Source of the DNA: Brevibacterium sp. UMB1308A
GTDB lineage: Bacteria; Actinomycetota; Actinomycetes; Actinomycetales; Brevibacteriaceae
DNA length: 64,000 nt
NCBI RefSeq assembly: GCF_030230605.1
Contig: NZ_JASPDO010000007.1
Span: 23,168-87,167 of the forward strand
Direction: 5' to 3'
The notes beneath the pieces are model-generated. The model saw only the letters and a list, made by a program, of their open reading frames with translations. It was not told the origin of the DNA and did no database searches. Of this stretch, positions 44,591 to 53,018 are shown piece after piece. Position 1 is the first letter of the stretch, and each line of letters opens with the position of its first letter. The translations under genes and the position numbers were made by a program.

Positions 44591-45111
44591 CCCGCCTACA
44601 GCTGGGAAGCATGCGATGGACGTGGCTCATCACCAGTGTGGTGGTGGTTGTCGCGGTGGCTTCGATTCTGTGGCAAGAATTTTCCGTCCGAGGTGTTGCT
44701 CTGTGTGGCCTGCCCGTACTGTTCGCATGTGGTGCGTGGATTTTCTACGGTCGCCCCAACGTGACGTTGACCGACACCGGGGTGCGTGTCACCAACCCCG
44801 TGCGTAGTACGGAGGTTGACTCGACCTCGGTCACGTCTGTCGACACTACATACGGACTGCAATTGCGCTGTTCTGGAAAGAAGATCAATGCGTGGGCCCT
44901 GACCGATATGGGGTCCAAGAAGTCTCGTTCAGAACGAGCGGCGGGCATAGCTCCCGCGCTTCCCGAAATCGAGATGGTCACATCTCACTTAACCAATGTG
45001 AAGAAGAGTAAGGCGGAAACTCCGCCGCCTCAGCAAAAAGTAGATGCGTTTCCGCTTGTGCTGATAGGCGTCTCGCTCGCTTGGTTCGTGTGGGGGATGA
45101 GCGTGCTGTAA
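44587..45111 (+). CDS. Membrane protein with bacterial PH-like domain
   Basis: About 174 residues from GTG 44587 (or ATG 44584), overlapping the upstream stop. Two N-terminal helices (about 10-55), then FYGRPNVTLTDTGVRVTNPVRSTEVDSTSVTSVDT...WAL of the bPH_6 (PF10756) type, a Lys/Pro-rich linker, and a last helix (LVLIGVSLAWFVWGMSVL). No known function. Ended by the terminator at 45138. Confidence 0.72.
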   Translation: MTRLQLGSMRWTWLITSVVVVVAVASILWQEFSVRGVALCGLPVLFACGAWIFYGRPNVTLTDTGVRVTNPVRSTEVDSTSVTSVDTTYGLQLRCSGKKINAWALTDMGSKKSRSERAAGIAPALPEIEMVTSHLTNVKKSKAETPPPQQKVDAFPLVLIGVSLAWFVWGMSVL

Positions 45112-45137
45112 CAGGCGCGAGGAAGCGCACCCAGAAT

Positions 45138-45172
45138 CACGTATGGCCCGGAAACAATCCGGGCCATACGTG
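45138..45172. terminator. Bidirectional hairpin between the PH-domain gene and oppF
   Basis: CACGTATGGCCCGGA (45138-45152), loop AACAA, and a perfect complement (45158-45172). It lies between two convergent genes. The flanking bases on the plus strand (GTTCTATACGGTTTT) are only moderately T rich. Confidence 0.8.
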
Positions 45173-45185
45173 GTTCTATACGGTT

Positions 45186-46202
45186 TTACTCCACACCAGG
45201 GTCGGTGTTTGCGAAGTGGCACGCAGTGGCGTGCTTGACGTCGGAGTCCTCGCGGACCTTGAGCTCTGGGAGCTCGGTGGCACAGATTTCCTGTGCCTTC
45301 CAGCATCGCGTCCTGAAGCGGCAACCGCTGGGTGGATTTGCTGGTGAAGGCGGATCACCCTGCAGAACGATTTGCTTCTTGGAATCACGCGCCTCCGGAT
45401 CCGGTACCGGGACAGCAGACAAGAGTGCCTGCGTGTAGGGGTGCCCCGCGTTTTCGTAGATGTCGGTTTCGTCACCGATCTCAGCGAAACGACCAAGGTA
45501 CATCACGCCCACACGGTCAGAAATGTGGCGGACCACAGACAGGTCGTGCGCAATGAAGATGTACGCCAGACCCAACTCCTTTTGGAGCTTGCCCAAAAGA
45601 TTCATCACCTGAGCCTGAATCGACACGTCGAGCGCGGAAACCGGCTCATCGCAAATGATGATCTCAGGGTTGAGCGCCAAACCGCGCGCAATTCCAATAC
45701 GCTGACGCTGACCACCGGAGAACTGGTGCGGGTAGCGGTTGATGAGATCTGGGCTCAGACCTACCAGTTCGAGCAGTTCGCGCACCCGGTCAGCCCGTTT
45801 GTTCTTGGGGACCACATCTGGGTGAATCTCAAGTGGCTCACCCACGATGTCACCCACGGTCATACGCGGGTTCAGCGACGTGTACGGGTCCTGAAACACG
45901 ATCTGAACGTTGCGGCGCATGCGTTTAAGGCTGGCACCCGAACGCCCAAACACAGGCTCACCTCGGTAGAGAACTTCACCGGAAGTGGGCTTCTCAAGCC
46001 CCATGAGCAGGCGAGCCATCGTGGACTTTCCACATCCAGACTCACCCACAACTCCCAGAGTCTCACCGGGGTACAGGTCAAATGAAACACCGTCTACAGC
46101 CTTGACCGCACCGTACTTACGCTTGATCACAGCGCCTTTGGTGAGGGGGTAGTGTTTCGTGAGGTCGCGGACCTGCAGAATTGGCTCACTTTGCTGTGCC
46201 AT
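45186..46202 (-). CDS. oppF: Oligopeptide ABC transporter ATP-binding protein OppF
   Basis: 338 residues. Walker A GESGCGKST, QIVFQDPYTSLNPRMTV, LSGGQRQ-type signature FSGGQRQRIGIARGLALNPE, Walker B IICDEPVSALDV; a C-terminal oligopeptide-transporter extension with a four-Cys-like segment (GCRFRTRCWKAQEIC). Fifth gene of the opp operon; overlaps oppD by 17 bases. Confidence 0.93.
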   Translation of the reverse strand: MAQQSEPILQVRDLTKHYPLTKGAVIKRKYGAVKAVDGVSFDLYPGETLGVVGESGCGKSTMARLLMGLEKPTSGEVLYRGEPVFGRSGASLKRMRRNVQIVFQDPYTSLNPRMTVGDIVGEPLEIHPDVVPKNKRADRVRELLELVGLSPDLINRYPHQFSGGQRQRIGIARGLALNPEIIICDEPVSALDVSIQAQVMNLLGKLQKELGLAYIFIAHDLSVVRHISDRVGVMYLGRFAEIGDETDIYENAGHPYTQALLSAVPVPDPEARDSKKQIVLQGDPPSPANPPSGCRFRTRCWKAQEICATELPELKVREDSDVKHATACHFANTDPGVE

Positions 46203-47196
46203 TGAAAACCTCCTCAGCTCGGTGACACGTGACGAAGCGTCCCGGAACTATCTCTTGCTTAGTTGGACGTTCAGCTCGGCACTTATCCATTGCGTACGGG
46301 CACCGAGGCGCGAACTCACACCCAGAGGGGAGATTAAGAAGGTTCGGAGGTAGCCCCTTGATAGCGGCGAGGTCCTGACCTTTCATGTCCACGCGGGGGA
46401 TCGAAGCCAAAAGCCCTTCCGTGTATGGGTGGGCTGGCTGACGGTAGATGTCATGAACCTCAGCGGATTCGACAATACGCCCGGCATACATCACCGCGAT
46501 CTTGTCGGCGACGTCAGCGACGACACCCAAGTCGTGCGTAATGAGTACCAAGCCCATGCCGCGCTCTTCTTGAAGCTCTTTGAGCAGGTCCATGATCTGC
46601 GCTTGGACCGTCACATCGAGTGCGGTGGTGGGTTCGTCAGCGATCAGCACATCAGGGTCAAGAGCAATCGACATTGCGATCATGATGCGCTGACGCATAC
46701 CACCCGAAAACTGGTGCGGGTAGTCGCCCACACGGTCAGCTGCGGCGGGAATGCGCACTCGCTTCATCAGTTCGATAGCGCGTTCGCGAGCGTCCTTGCG
46801 GTTCATACCCTTGCGTTTACGCAACACCTCGGAGATCTGCCACCCAACCGGGAACAACGGGTTCAGCGAAGAAAGAGCATCCTGGAACACCATGGCAATG
46901 TTCTGCCCGCGGACTTTCCGACGATCTTCCTTCGACATTTTAAGAACGTCACGTCCGCGGAAGAGAACTTCACCGCCGGTCACAAAACCGGGAGGAGTGT
47001 CCAAAATTCCCATGATCGCCTGAGCCGTGACGGATTTACCCGAACCAGATTCACCCAGAACGGCGAGAGTCTCACCTTCGTCAACCGAATAGTTCACCCC
47101 GTTGACGGCTTGTACGACACCTAGTTGTGTGCGGAACTCAACCGTGAGGTCGCGCACGTCCAGGAGTGGCTGCTTTGCAGAGTCGTTGTTGTCCAT
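46186..47196 (-). CDS. oppD: Oligopeptide ABC transporter ATP-binding protein OppD
   Basis: 336 residues. Walker A GESGSGKSVTAQ, MVFQDALSSLNPLFPV, FSGGMRQRIMIAMSIALDPD, Walker B LIADEPTTALDV, and the C-terminal GCEFAPRCPYAMDKC iron-sulfur-type cysteine motif common to OppD/DppD. Starts three bases after oppC. Confidence 0.93.
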   Translation of the reverse strand: MDNNDSAKQPLLDVRDLTVEFRTQLGVVQAVNGVNYSVDEGETLAVLGESGSGKSVTAQAIMGILDTPPGFVTGGEVLFRGRDVLKMSKEDRRKVRGQNIAMVFQDALSSLNPLFPVGWQISEVLRKRKGMNRKDARERAIELMKRVRIPAAADRVGDYPHQFSGGMRQRIMIAMSIALDPDVLIADEPTTALDVTVQAQIMDLLKELQEERGMGLVLITHDLGVVADVADKIAVMYAGRIVESAEVHDIYRQPAHPYTEGLLASIPRVDMKGQDLAAIKGLPPNLLNLPSGCEFAPRCPYAMDKCRAERPTKQEIVPGRFVTCHRAEEVFNGTAK

Positions 47197-47199
47197 TCT

Positions 47200-48147
47200 T
47201 TACCTCGACTTTGGATCGAAAGCGTCACGCACAATGTCACCGAGCACAATGAACGAGAATACACACAGGCTCAGTGCGGCTGCTGGGAAGAGCATCATGT
47301 GCGGAGCAACACGCATGTACGACTGCGAGTCCGAAATCATGATTCCCCATGACACGACGTTTCCTTGCAAACCGATACCCAGGAACGACAGGGTAGCTTC
47401 GGCTGCGATGTACACACCCAGGTTGATCGTTGCAATCACAATGACCGGCCCAATGGCGTTTGGAATCACGTGCTTGAGCATCATGCGCCAGCCTGATGCG
47501 CCCAAAGCGCGGGCCGACTGCACGTAGTCCATTTGGGCTACCTGCAAAACGGTGGAACGCATCATACGCATAAGTCCAGGCCAACCGAAGAGGGCCAGAG
47601 CAACGACAACCTTGAGGATCGTGATGAAGTAAGGAGTCTGAGGTGTCGTTGGGAAAGACACCAGAACCAAAAGGCCAGCAAGTAGGACCGGGATACCTGC
47701 GAAAATCTCACCCAGGCGAGAAATCAGCATATCGGCGAACTTGCGGTAGTACCCAGCGATCGCGCCCAATGTCACACCGATCGACAGAACTCCAATCGAC
47801 GTAAGGACTCCCACGAGGATCGACGCGCGAGCACCGTGGATAGTGCGCGCATAAACGTCGCATCCGCGGACGTCGTAACCGAAGATCGCTTCTGAACTGG
47901 GCAGTTGCTTAGTGCGCAGAAGCGAACATTCGTTGGGGTTCTTCGAGGTGAAGAGTTCCGGCACAATCGCCATCACGACAAATAGCAACAAAACGCCAGC
48001 CGTGATCCAGAACAGAGGCCGCTTGAACATTGAGCGGAACGCGTCTCCGGTGAGCGAGGTCGCGCGTGGCGCAGCGTCTCCTTCGGGCTTAATCGGATCT
48101 TGTGCGGGTGCCGTTTCGGTAACTGTCAAACTTTCTGGATTACTCAT
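47200..48147 (-). CDS. oppC: Oligopeptide ABC transporter permease OppC
   Basis: 315 residues from ATG 48147, overlapping oppB by eight bases. Six helices; permease EAA loop SARALGASGWRMMLKHVIPNAIGP; the typical N-terminal cytoplasmic segment precedes helix 1 (FWITAGVLLLFVV). Confidence 0.92.
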   Translation of the reverse strand: MSNPESLTVTETAPAQDPIKPEGDAAPRATSLTGDAFRSMFKRPLFWITAGVLLLFVVMAIVPELFTSKNPNECSLLRTKQLPSSEAIFGYDVRGCDVYARTIHGARASILVGVLTSIGVLSIGVTLGAIAGYYRKFADMLISRLGEIFAGIPVLLAGLLVLVSFPTTPQTPYFITILKVVVALALFGWPGLMRMMRSTVLQVAQMDYVQSARALGASGWRMMLKHVIPNAIGPVIVIATINLGVYIAAEATLSFLGIGLQGNVVSWGIMISDSQSYMRVAPHMMLFPAAALSLCVFSFIVLGDIVRDAFDPKSR

Positions 48148-49066
48148 ATCGGATCCTTGGGTCGAGCCATGCGTAGAGAACGTCAACGGCGAGGTTGACC
48201 AAGAGGTACACAAGGACGAAGAGAGCGACAACGCTGGTCACTGTTTGTCCTTCGCGCCCGTTAAGCGCACCGAACACCATTCCACCTAGACCGGAAACGT
48301 TGAAAATACCTTCGGTGACAATCGCTCCACCAAGGAGCGCACCAAAGTCGGTTCCGAGGAACGTGACGACTGGCAACATCGAGTTACGCAAAACGTGGAC
48401 ACCCACGACGCGTCTTTGGGTGAGACCCTTAGCGGTAGCTGCGCGGACATAGTCGGAGCGCATGTTTTCAGCGATGGAGTTACGAACCAGACGTGCAACG
48501 TATGCAATCGATGCTGATCCCAGAACGAAGCCGGGAAGGATGAGTTCGCTCCATTTACCTTCTGGGGAAGCGGTCGCAGGGAAAATCTGCCACTGCATAC
48601 CCAAGTAGAGCTGAAGAACACGACCAATAACAAACACCGGAATCGAAATAACGACAAGAGTCGAAACCAAGACCAAGCTGTCGATGAACTTTCCGCGACG
48701 CAAACCGGCCCACACACCGGCGGCGATGCCGATGACTGCCTCAAACACGATTGCAATGATCGTCAAGCGGAAAGTAGTGGGAAAGCGGTTCTTGATCTGA
48801 TCGGTCACGTCAATTCCGGAGAACGTGGTTCCAAAGTCTCCGGTAATGAGGTTGAGAAAATACTTCGCGTAGCTGATGAGAAGCGGGTCATCGAGGTTGT
48901 ACTTGTCCCGCATCATCTGAACGTACGCTTCGGGGCATGCGCGTTCACCGCAACGCCCAACAAAGGGGTCTGACTGCAGACCCCACACCATGAGATAAAT
49001 AAGAAATGTGGTGCCGATGACCACAGGAATGATTTGTAAAATTCGGCGGATGACATATGCACCCAT
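48140..49066 (-). CDS. oppB: Oligopeptide ABC transporter permease OppB
   Basis: 308 residues, six helices; opens YVIRRILQIIPVVIGTTFLIYLMVWG and has the EAA loop RAATAKGLTQRRVVGVHVLRNSMLPV. Ribosome binding site GGGAG lies six bases before the ATG. Separated from oppA by 96 bases that contain a strong stem-loop. Confidence 0.93.
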   Translation of the reverse strand: MGAYVIRRILQIIPVVIGTTFLIYLMVWGLQSDPFVGRCGERACPEAYVQMMRDKYNLDDPLLISYAKYFLNLITGDFGTTFSGIDVTDQIKNRFPTTFRLTIIAIVFEAVIGIAAGVWAGLRRGKFIDSLVLVSTLVVISIPVFVIGRVLQLYLGMQWQIFPATASPEGKWSELILPGFVLGSASIAYVARLVRNSIAENMRSDYVRAATAKGLTQRRVVGVHVLRNSMLPVVTFLGTDFGALLGGAIVTEGIFNVSGLGGMVFGALNGREGQTVTSVVALFVLVYLLVNLAVDVLYAWLDPRIRYE

Positions 49067-49098
49067 GAGTTACTCCCAAGAGCTGAACACCCGCATAA

Positions 49099-49127
49099 GC
49101 GGGCAATAAGAAATTCTTATTGCCCGC
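49099..49127 (-). other. Intercistronic stem-loop between oppA and oppB
   Basis: GCGGGCAATAAGAA (49099-49112), central A, TTCTTATTGCCCGC (49114-49127): 14-base perfect arms. In opp operons such elements reduce downstream transcription or protect the oppA transcript 3' end, letting the binding protein be made in excess. No T run follows on the minus strand, so full termination is unlikely. Confidence 0.8.
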
Positions 49128-49162
49128 CGTGCGGAGTGTCCATCACGAATAGTGAATGGTTA

Positions 49163-50842
49163 CTACTTCTTGAGTCCTACGGTCGTGAAGTCGATGGTCG
49201 ACTTCCAGGTGACCTGAGGAGCTACAACCTTGTCAGACCAGCCCAAGCGGAGCGTGCCGTACCACAGAGGTGCTACAGGCATGTCTTCTGCGAGGGTTTC
49301 CTGCATCTTCTTGAAGGTTGCTTCCTGCTCTGCCTCTTCCTGGCTCAGGATGTCCGAAGCCATCTTGTCGTACTCAGGGTTGGAGTAGTCACTCTTGTTT
49401 GAGCCAGCGTCAGTGATGTAGTACGCCGTGAGGTAGCTCAGAGGTGATGGGAAGTCTGCCTGCCATCCGGAACGGTACATTCCGGACATTTCCTTAGCGT
49501 CGATCTTGTCGAGCATTTCAGCAAATGTTGGGAAGGACTGTGGCTGGCAGTCGATTCCGAGGTTCTCGTTAATCGAGGTGCACACTGCCTCGGTGACTTC
49601 CTTGTTTCCAGGGCCGTCGTTGTTGAACGCGATGGTGAGCGTTCCGTCAAAGCCGCCACCTTCTTCAAGGAGCTTCTTAGCAGCTTCAGCGTCAACGTGG
49701 CACTTGTCGCCACAGATGTCGTCCTGGAAAGGTTCAATTCCTGGTGGCGACCATGCGGTACCTGGCGTGTTTTCACCGTTGGTAACAGCGTCGGTCACTG
49801 CCTGGCGGTCGATTGCCATGGAGATTGCCTGGCGAACCTTGGGGTCCTTGAACTTTTCGTCGTACTGAGGGAACGAGTAGCCGTTCCACAAAGTCGATGG
49901 TCCAAGCTGCCAGCGGCCTTCACCCAGGTCTGTCTGCCACTTGTTACCGGCAACCGCGTCTGGCGGAATCGCGTCGACGTAGTCAACGTTTCCGGCTACA
50001 ACGTCGGCGTATTCAGCACCTGGTTCGGTGTACATCTTGAAGGTGAGCTTGTCTACGTGAGCCTTAGCTTCACCCTGGTAGTCGGTGTTCTTTTCCAGGA
50101 CGATCTTCTGTTCCTGCTTGTACTCAGTCAGCTTGAACGGACCGTTACCAATCGGCTTCTTGCCGTAGGCTTCGTGGTCTTCGAAGAACGACTCAGGGAG
50201 TGGCATGTAAGTGCTGTGAACGACCATTGTTTCGAACAGTGAGTTCGGGTTGGTGGTTTCAACAGTGAAGGTCTTGTCGTCAACGACCTCCAGACCTTCC
50301 ATGGTGGCTTTCTTGTCTTTGGAGCCAGAGACCTTCTTGTAGCCCTTGACGTCAAGGAAGCCAGGACCGAAGAACGCCTGTTGCTTGGCGCCGTTGGCAC
50401 CGTTTGCTCCCCAGTTCCATGCGTCTACGTAGCTCTTAGCAGTAACTGGTGAACCGTCGTCGAACTTCCAGTCCTTGAGCTTGACAGTGAACTTGGTGTT
50501 GTCGTCATTGGCTTCGATGGATTCGGCGTTAGCCAAGCGTGGCTTACCGGTCGATGGGTCGACCTCGGTCAGGCCAACCAGAATCGAGTCAAGAACATCT
50601 CCACCACAGGTTTCCTGAGTGAACCCAGGGATCAGAAGGTCCTGAGGGTTACATCCGGCGAAGGTCACTTCTCCGCCTTCTTGACCTTCATATGTGTCGC
50701 TGGCTTTGGTGCCAGAGACCTCTACGGGTGAGCCGCCGCCTTCTTTGCCGTCGCCTCCGTCGCCACCGCTTCCGCCACATGCGGACAGCAGTAGCGCTGA
50801 TACACCGAGAGCCGCTCCCAGCGTAGTCAAGCGCTTCTTCAT
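49163..50842 (-). CDS. oppA: Oligopeptide-binding lipoprotein OppA
   Basis: 559 residues. Lipoprotein signal peptide with lipobox LLSAC (Cys about 22) followed by a Gly/Ser/Asp linker. Family-5 solute-binding protein features: DPSTGKPRLANAESIEANDDNTKFTV, LKDWKFDDGSPVTAKSYVDAWNW, YMPLPESFFED and VRQAISMAIDRQAVTDAV. Binds peptides at the cell surface and passes them to OppBC. First gene of the operon. Confidence 0.94.
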   Translation of the reverse strand: MKKRLTTLGAALGVSALLLSACGGSGGDGGDGKEGGGSPVEVSGTKASDTYEGQEGGEVTFAGCNPQDLLIPGFTQETCGGDVLDSILVGLTEVDPSTGKPRLANAESIEANDDNTKFTVKLKDWKFDDGSPVTAKSYVDAWNWGANGANGAKQQAFFGPGFLDVKGYKKVSGSKDKKATMEGLEVVDDKTFTVETTNPNSLFETMVVHSTYMPLPESFFEDHEAYGKKPIGNGPFKLTEYKQEQKIVLEKNTDYQGEAKAHVDKLTFKMYTEPGAEYADVVAGNVDYVDAIPPDAVAGNKWQTDLGEGRWQLGPSTLWNGYSFPQYDEKFKDPKVRQAISMAIDRQAVTDAVTNGENTPGTAWSPPGIEPFQDDICGDKCHVDAEAAKKLLEEGGGFDGTLTIAFNNDGPGNKEVTEAVCTSINENLGIDCQPQSFPTFAEMLDKIDAKEMSGMYRSGWQADFPSPLSYLTAYYITDAGSNKSDYSNPEYDKMASDILSQEEAEQEATFKKMQETLAEDMPVAPLWYGTLRLGWSDKVVAPQVTWKSTIDFTTVGLKK

Positions 50843-51051
50843 GTTGTCTCCTTATCTATCAGGCTTGTCGCCGTGAAGAATCCGTAGGCACTGGGTGAGT
50901 GCCGTACTGACGAGGTGCCACACGAATGTGACCCCTGTCCGGAAGTACCGACAGTCTACGTCAGAAAACTGTGATGCTGTGCACATTAAATTTGCAGATT
51001 CAATCTTTTGTTACAAATTCGAAATAGTCGCGGGCAGGGGAGTGAGGATCG

Positions 51052-51057
51052 TATAAT
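51052..51057 (+). promoter_or_regulatory. Probable -10 box of typA
   Basis: TATAAT at 51052-51057, about 50 bases before the typA start. No matching -35 hexamer at the usual distance (GTCGCGGG region), so it may belong to an extended or activator-dependent promoter. Confidence 0.45.
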
Positions 51058-51107
51058 GATCGGTTGGGCGCGATTGTGCGCCACTACATCGATCAGTTAG
51101 GGACCTT

Positions 51108-53018
51108 ATGACCCACACATCACGCCGTGAGGATCGCCGTAACGTTGCAATCGTTGCGCACGTCGACCATGGAAAAACCACTCTGGTGAACCAGATGCTC
51201 GCTCAAACGGGTGTTTTTGGTGACCACGGGGACTACTCTGACCGCGTGATGGATTCCGGTGACCTGGAAAAGGAAAAAGGAATCACAATCCTGGCCAAGA
51301 ACACCTCGGTGCTCTACAACGGCCCTTCCGCTCAGGGGCAACCCATCATCATTAACGTGGTCGACACCCCCGGGCACGCCGACTTCGGCGGTGAAGTAGA
51401 GCGTGGCCTGTCCATGGTGGACGGCGTGGTGTTGCTCGTTGACGCTTCAGAAGGCCCGTTGCCACAGACGCGCTTCGTTCTCCGCAAAGCCCTGGCCGCC
51501 AAGTTGCCAGTCATCGTGGTGGTCAACAAGACCGACCGCCCAGACGCTCGGATTGACGAAGTGATCGAAGAAACCCAGGATCTGCTCCTGGGGCTGGCTA
51601 GTGATCTATCTGATGAAGTTCCAGACCTCGATGTCGACGCTGTCTTGGACTTTCCTACGATCTTTGCGTCAGGTAAAGCTGGTCGGGCTTCAACCGAGCA
51701 GCCTGCTAACGGTGAACTGCCTGACAGCGGAAACCTTGAACCGCTGTTCAAGACGATCCTTGAGCACATTCCTGCCCCTGCGTACAACGACGATGGTGTT
51801 CTGCAGGCCCACGTGACGAACCTGGACGCGTCACCGTTCTTGGGCCGGTTGGCGCTCTTACGTATTTACGGTGGAACGCTAAAGAAGGGCGCCCAAGTGG
51901 GTTGGGTGCGCAACGACGGCACGGTCACAACCGCAAAAGTCTCAGAGCTCCTAGAAACCCAGGGACTCGAAAGGTTCCCGGCAACAGAAGCGTCTGCTGG
52001 TGACATCATCGCTATCGCTGGTATTCCAGACATCATGATCGGTGACACCATCACAGACCTGGAAGACCCCCGTCCTATGCCGCCCATCAAGGTGGACGAA
52101 CCGGCGATCTCCATGACCATCGGTATCAACACGTCTCCACTTGCCGGGCGCGAAAAGAACACCAAGGTGACTGCCCGCCAGGTGAAGGACCGCCTCGATC
52201 AGGAGCTGGTGGGTAACGTGAGCCTGCGGGTCCTCCCTACGGACCGTCCTGACGCGTGGGAAGTTCAGGGCCGTGGTGAACTGGCGCTGGCAATTTTGGT
52301 TGAGCAGATGCGCCGCGAAGGTTTTGAGCTCACCGTAGGTAAGCCACAGGTGGTGACTCGCGAGATCGACGGTGTTCTGTCTGAACCCATGGAACGTATG
52401 ACTATTGACGTTCCAGAAGAGCACTTGGGTGCTGTCACGCAGCTGATGGCCGCGCGCAAGGGTGTCATGGAAACAATGACTAACCAGGGGACAGGCTGGG
52501 TTCGGATGGAGTTCCGGGTGCCTGCCCGAGGTCTCATTGGCTTCCGTACCCGCTTCCTCACCGAAACGCGGGGGACGGGAATCGCGAACTCTATTTCTGA
52601 CGGTTACGCGCCGTGGGCTGGTGCGATCGAGTTTCGCACCTCGGGGTCGCTGGTCGCTGACCGCGCCGGAGCTGTCACTCCGTACGCCATGATTAACCTG
52701 CAGGAACGCGGGTCGTTCTTTGTGGAACCCACGTCCGAGGTCTATGAGGGGCAGATTGTTGGTGAAAACTCCCGTGCGGATGACATGGATGTGAACATCA
52801 CCAAGGAAAAGAAGCTCACGAACATGCGTTCGGCCACGGCGGACTCGTTCGAAAACTTGGTTCCTCCGCGCAAGCTCACACTGGAAGAGAGCCTGGAGTT
52901 CGCTAACGACGACGAATGTGTAGAAGTCACACCGTCGATTGTCCGTATCCGTAAAGTCATCCTCGACCAGAAGGAACGTCACAAGGCCGCTAACCAAAAG
53001 CGCCGCCAAAACTCATGA
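51108..53018 (+). CDS. typA: Translational GTPase TypA/BipA
   Basis: 636 residues. G1 AHVDHGKTTL, G2 region, G3 DTPGHADFGGEVERGL, G4 NKTDRPDAR; then EF-G-like domains and the BipA C-terminal part (IGFRTRFLTETRGTGI, TKEKKLTNMRS). Ribosome-associated GTPase in subunit assembly and stress growth. First gene of a coupled run into mshB and vanW genes; its stop overlaps the mshB ATG (ATGA). Confidence 0.95.
   Translation: MTHTSRREDRRNVAIVAHVDHGKTTLVNQMLAQTGVFGDHGDYSDRVMDSGDLEKEKGITILAKNTSVLYNGPSAQGQPIIINVVDTPGHADFGGEVERGLSMVDGVVLLVDASEGPLPQTRFVLRKALAAKLPVIVVVNKTDRPDARIDEVIEETQDLLLGLASDLSDEVPDLDVDAVLDFPTIFASGKAGRASTEQPANGELPDSGNLEPLFKTILEHIPAPAYNDDGVLQAHVTNLDASPFLGRLALLRIYGGTLKKGAQVGWVRNDGTVTTAKVSELLETQGLERFPATEASAGDIIAIAGIPDIMIGDTITDLEDPRPMPPIKVDEPAISMTIGINTSPLAGREKNTKVTARQVKDRLDQELVGNVSLRVLPTDRPDAWEVQGRGELALAILVEQMRREGFELTVGKPQVVTREIDGVLSEPMERMTIDVPEEHLGAVTQLMAARKGVMETMTNQGTGWVRMEFRVPARGLIGFRTRFLTETRGTGIANSISDGYAPWAGAIEFRTSGSLVADRAGAVTPYAMINLQERGSFFVEPTSEVYEGQIVGENSRADDMDVNITKEKKLTNMRSATADSFENLVPPRKLTLEESLEFANDDECVEVTPSIVRIRKVILDQKERHKAANQKRRQNS

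Noticed and set aside
51951..53009. A 352-codon antisense frame inside typA
   Set aside because: Shadow of a highly conserved GTPase; composition is His/Arg biased and no motif is present.
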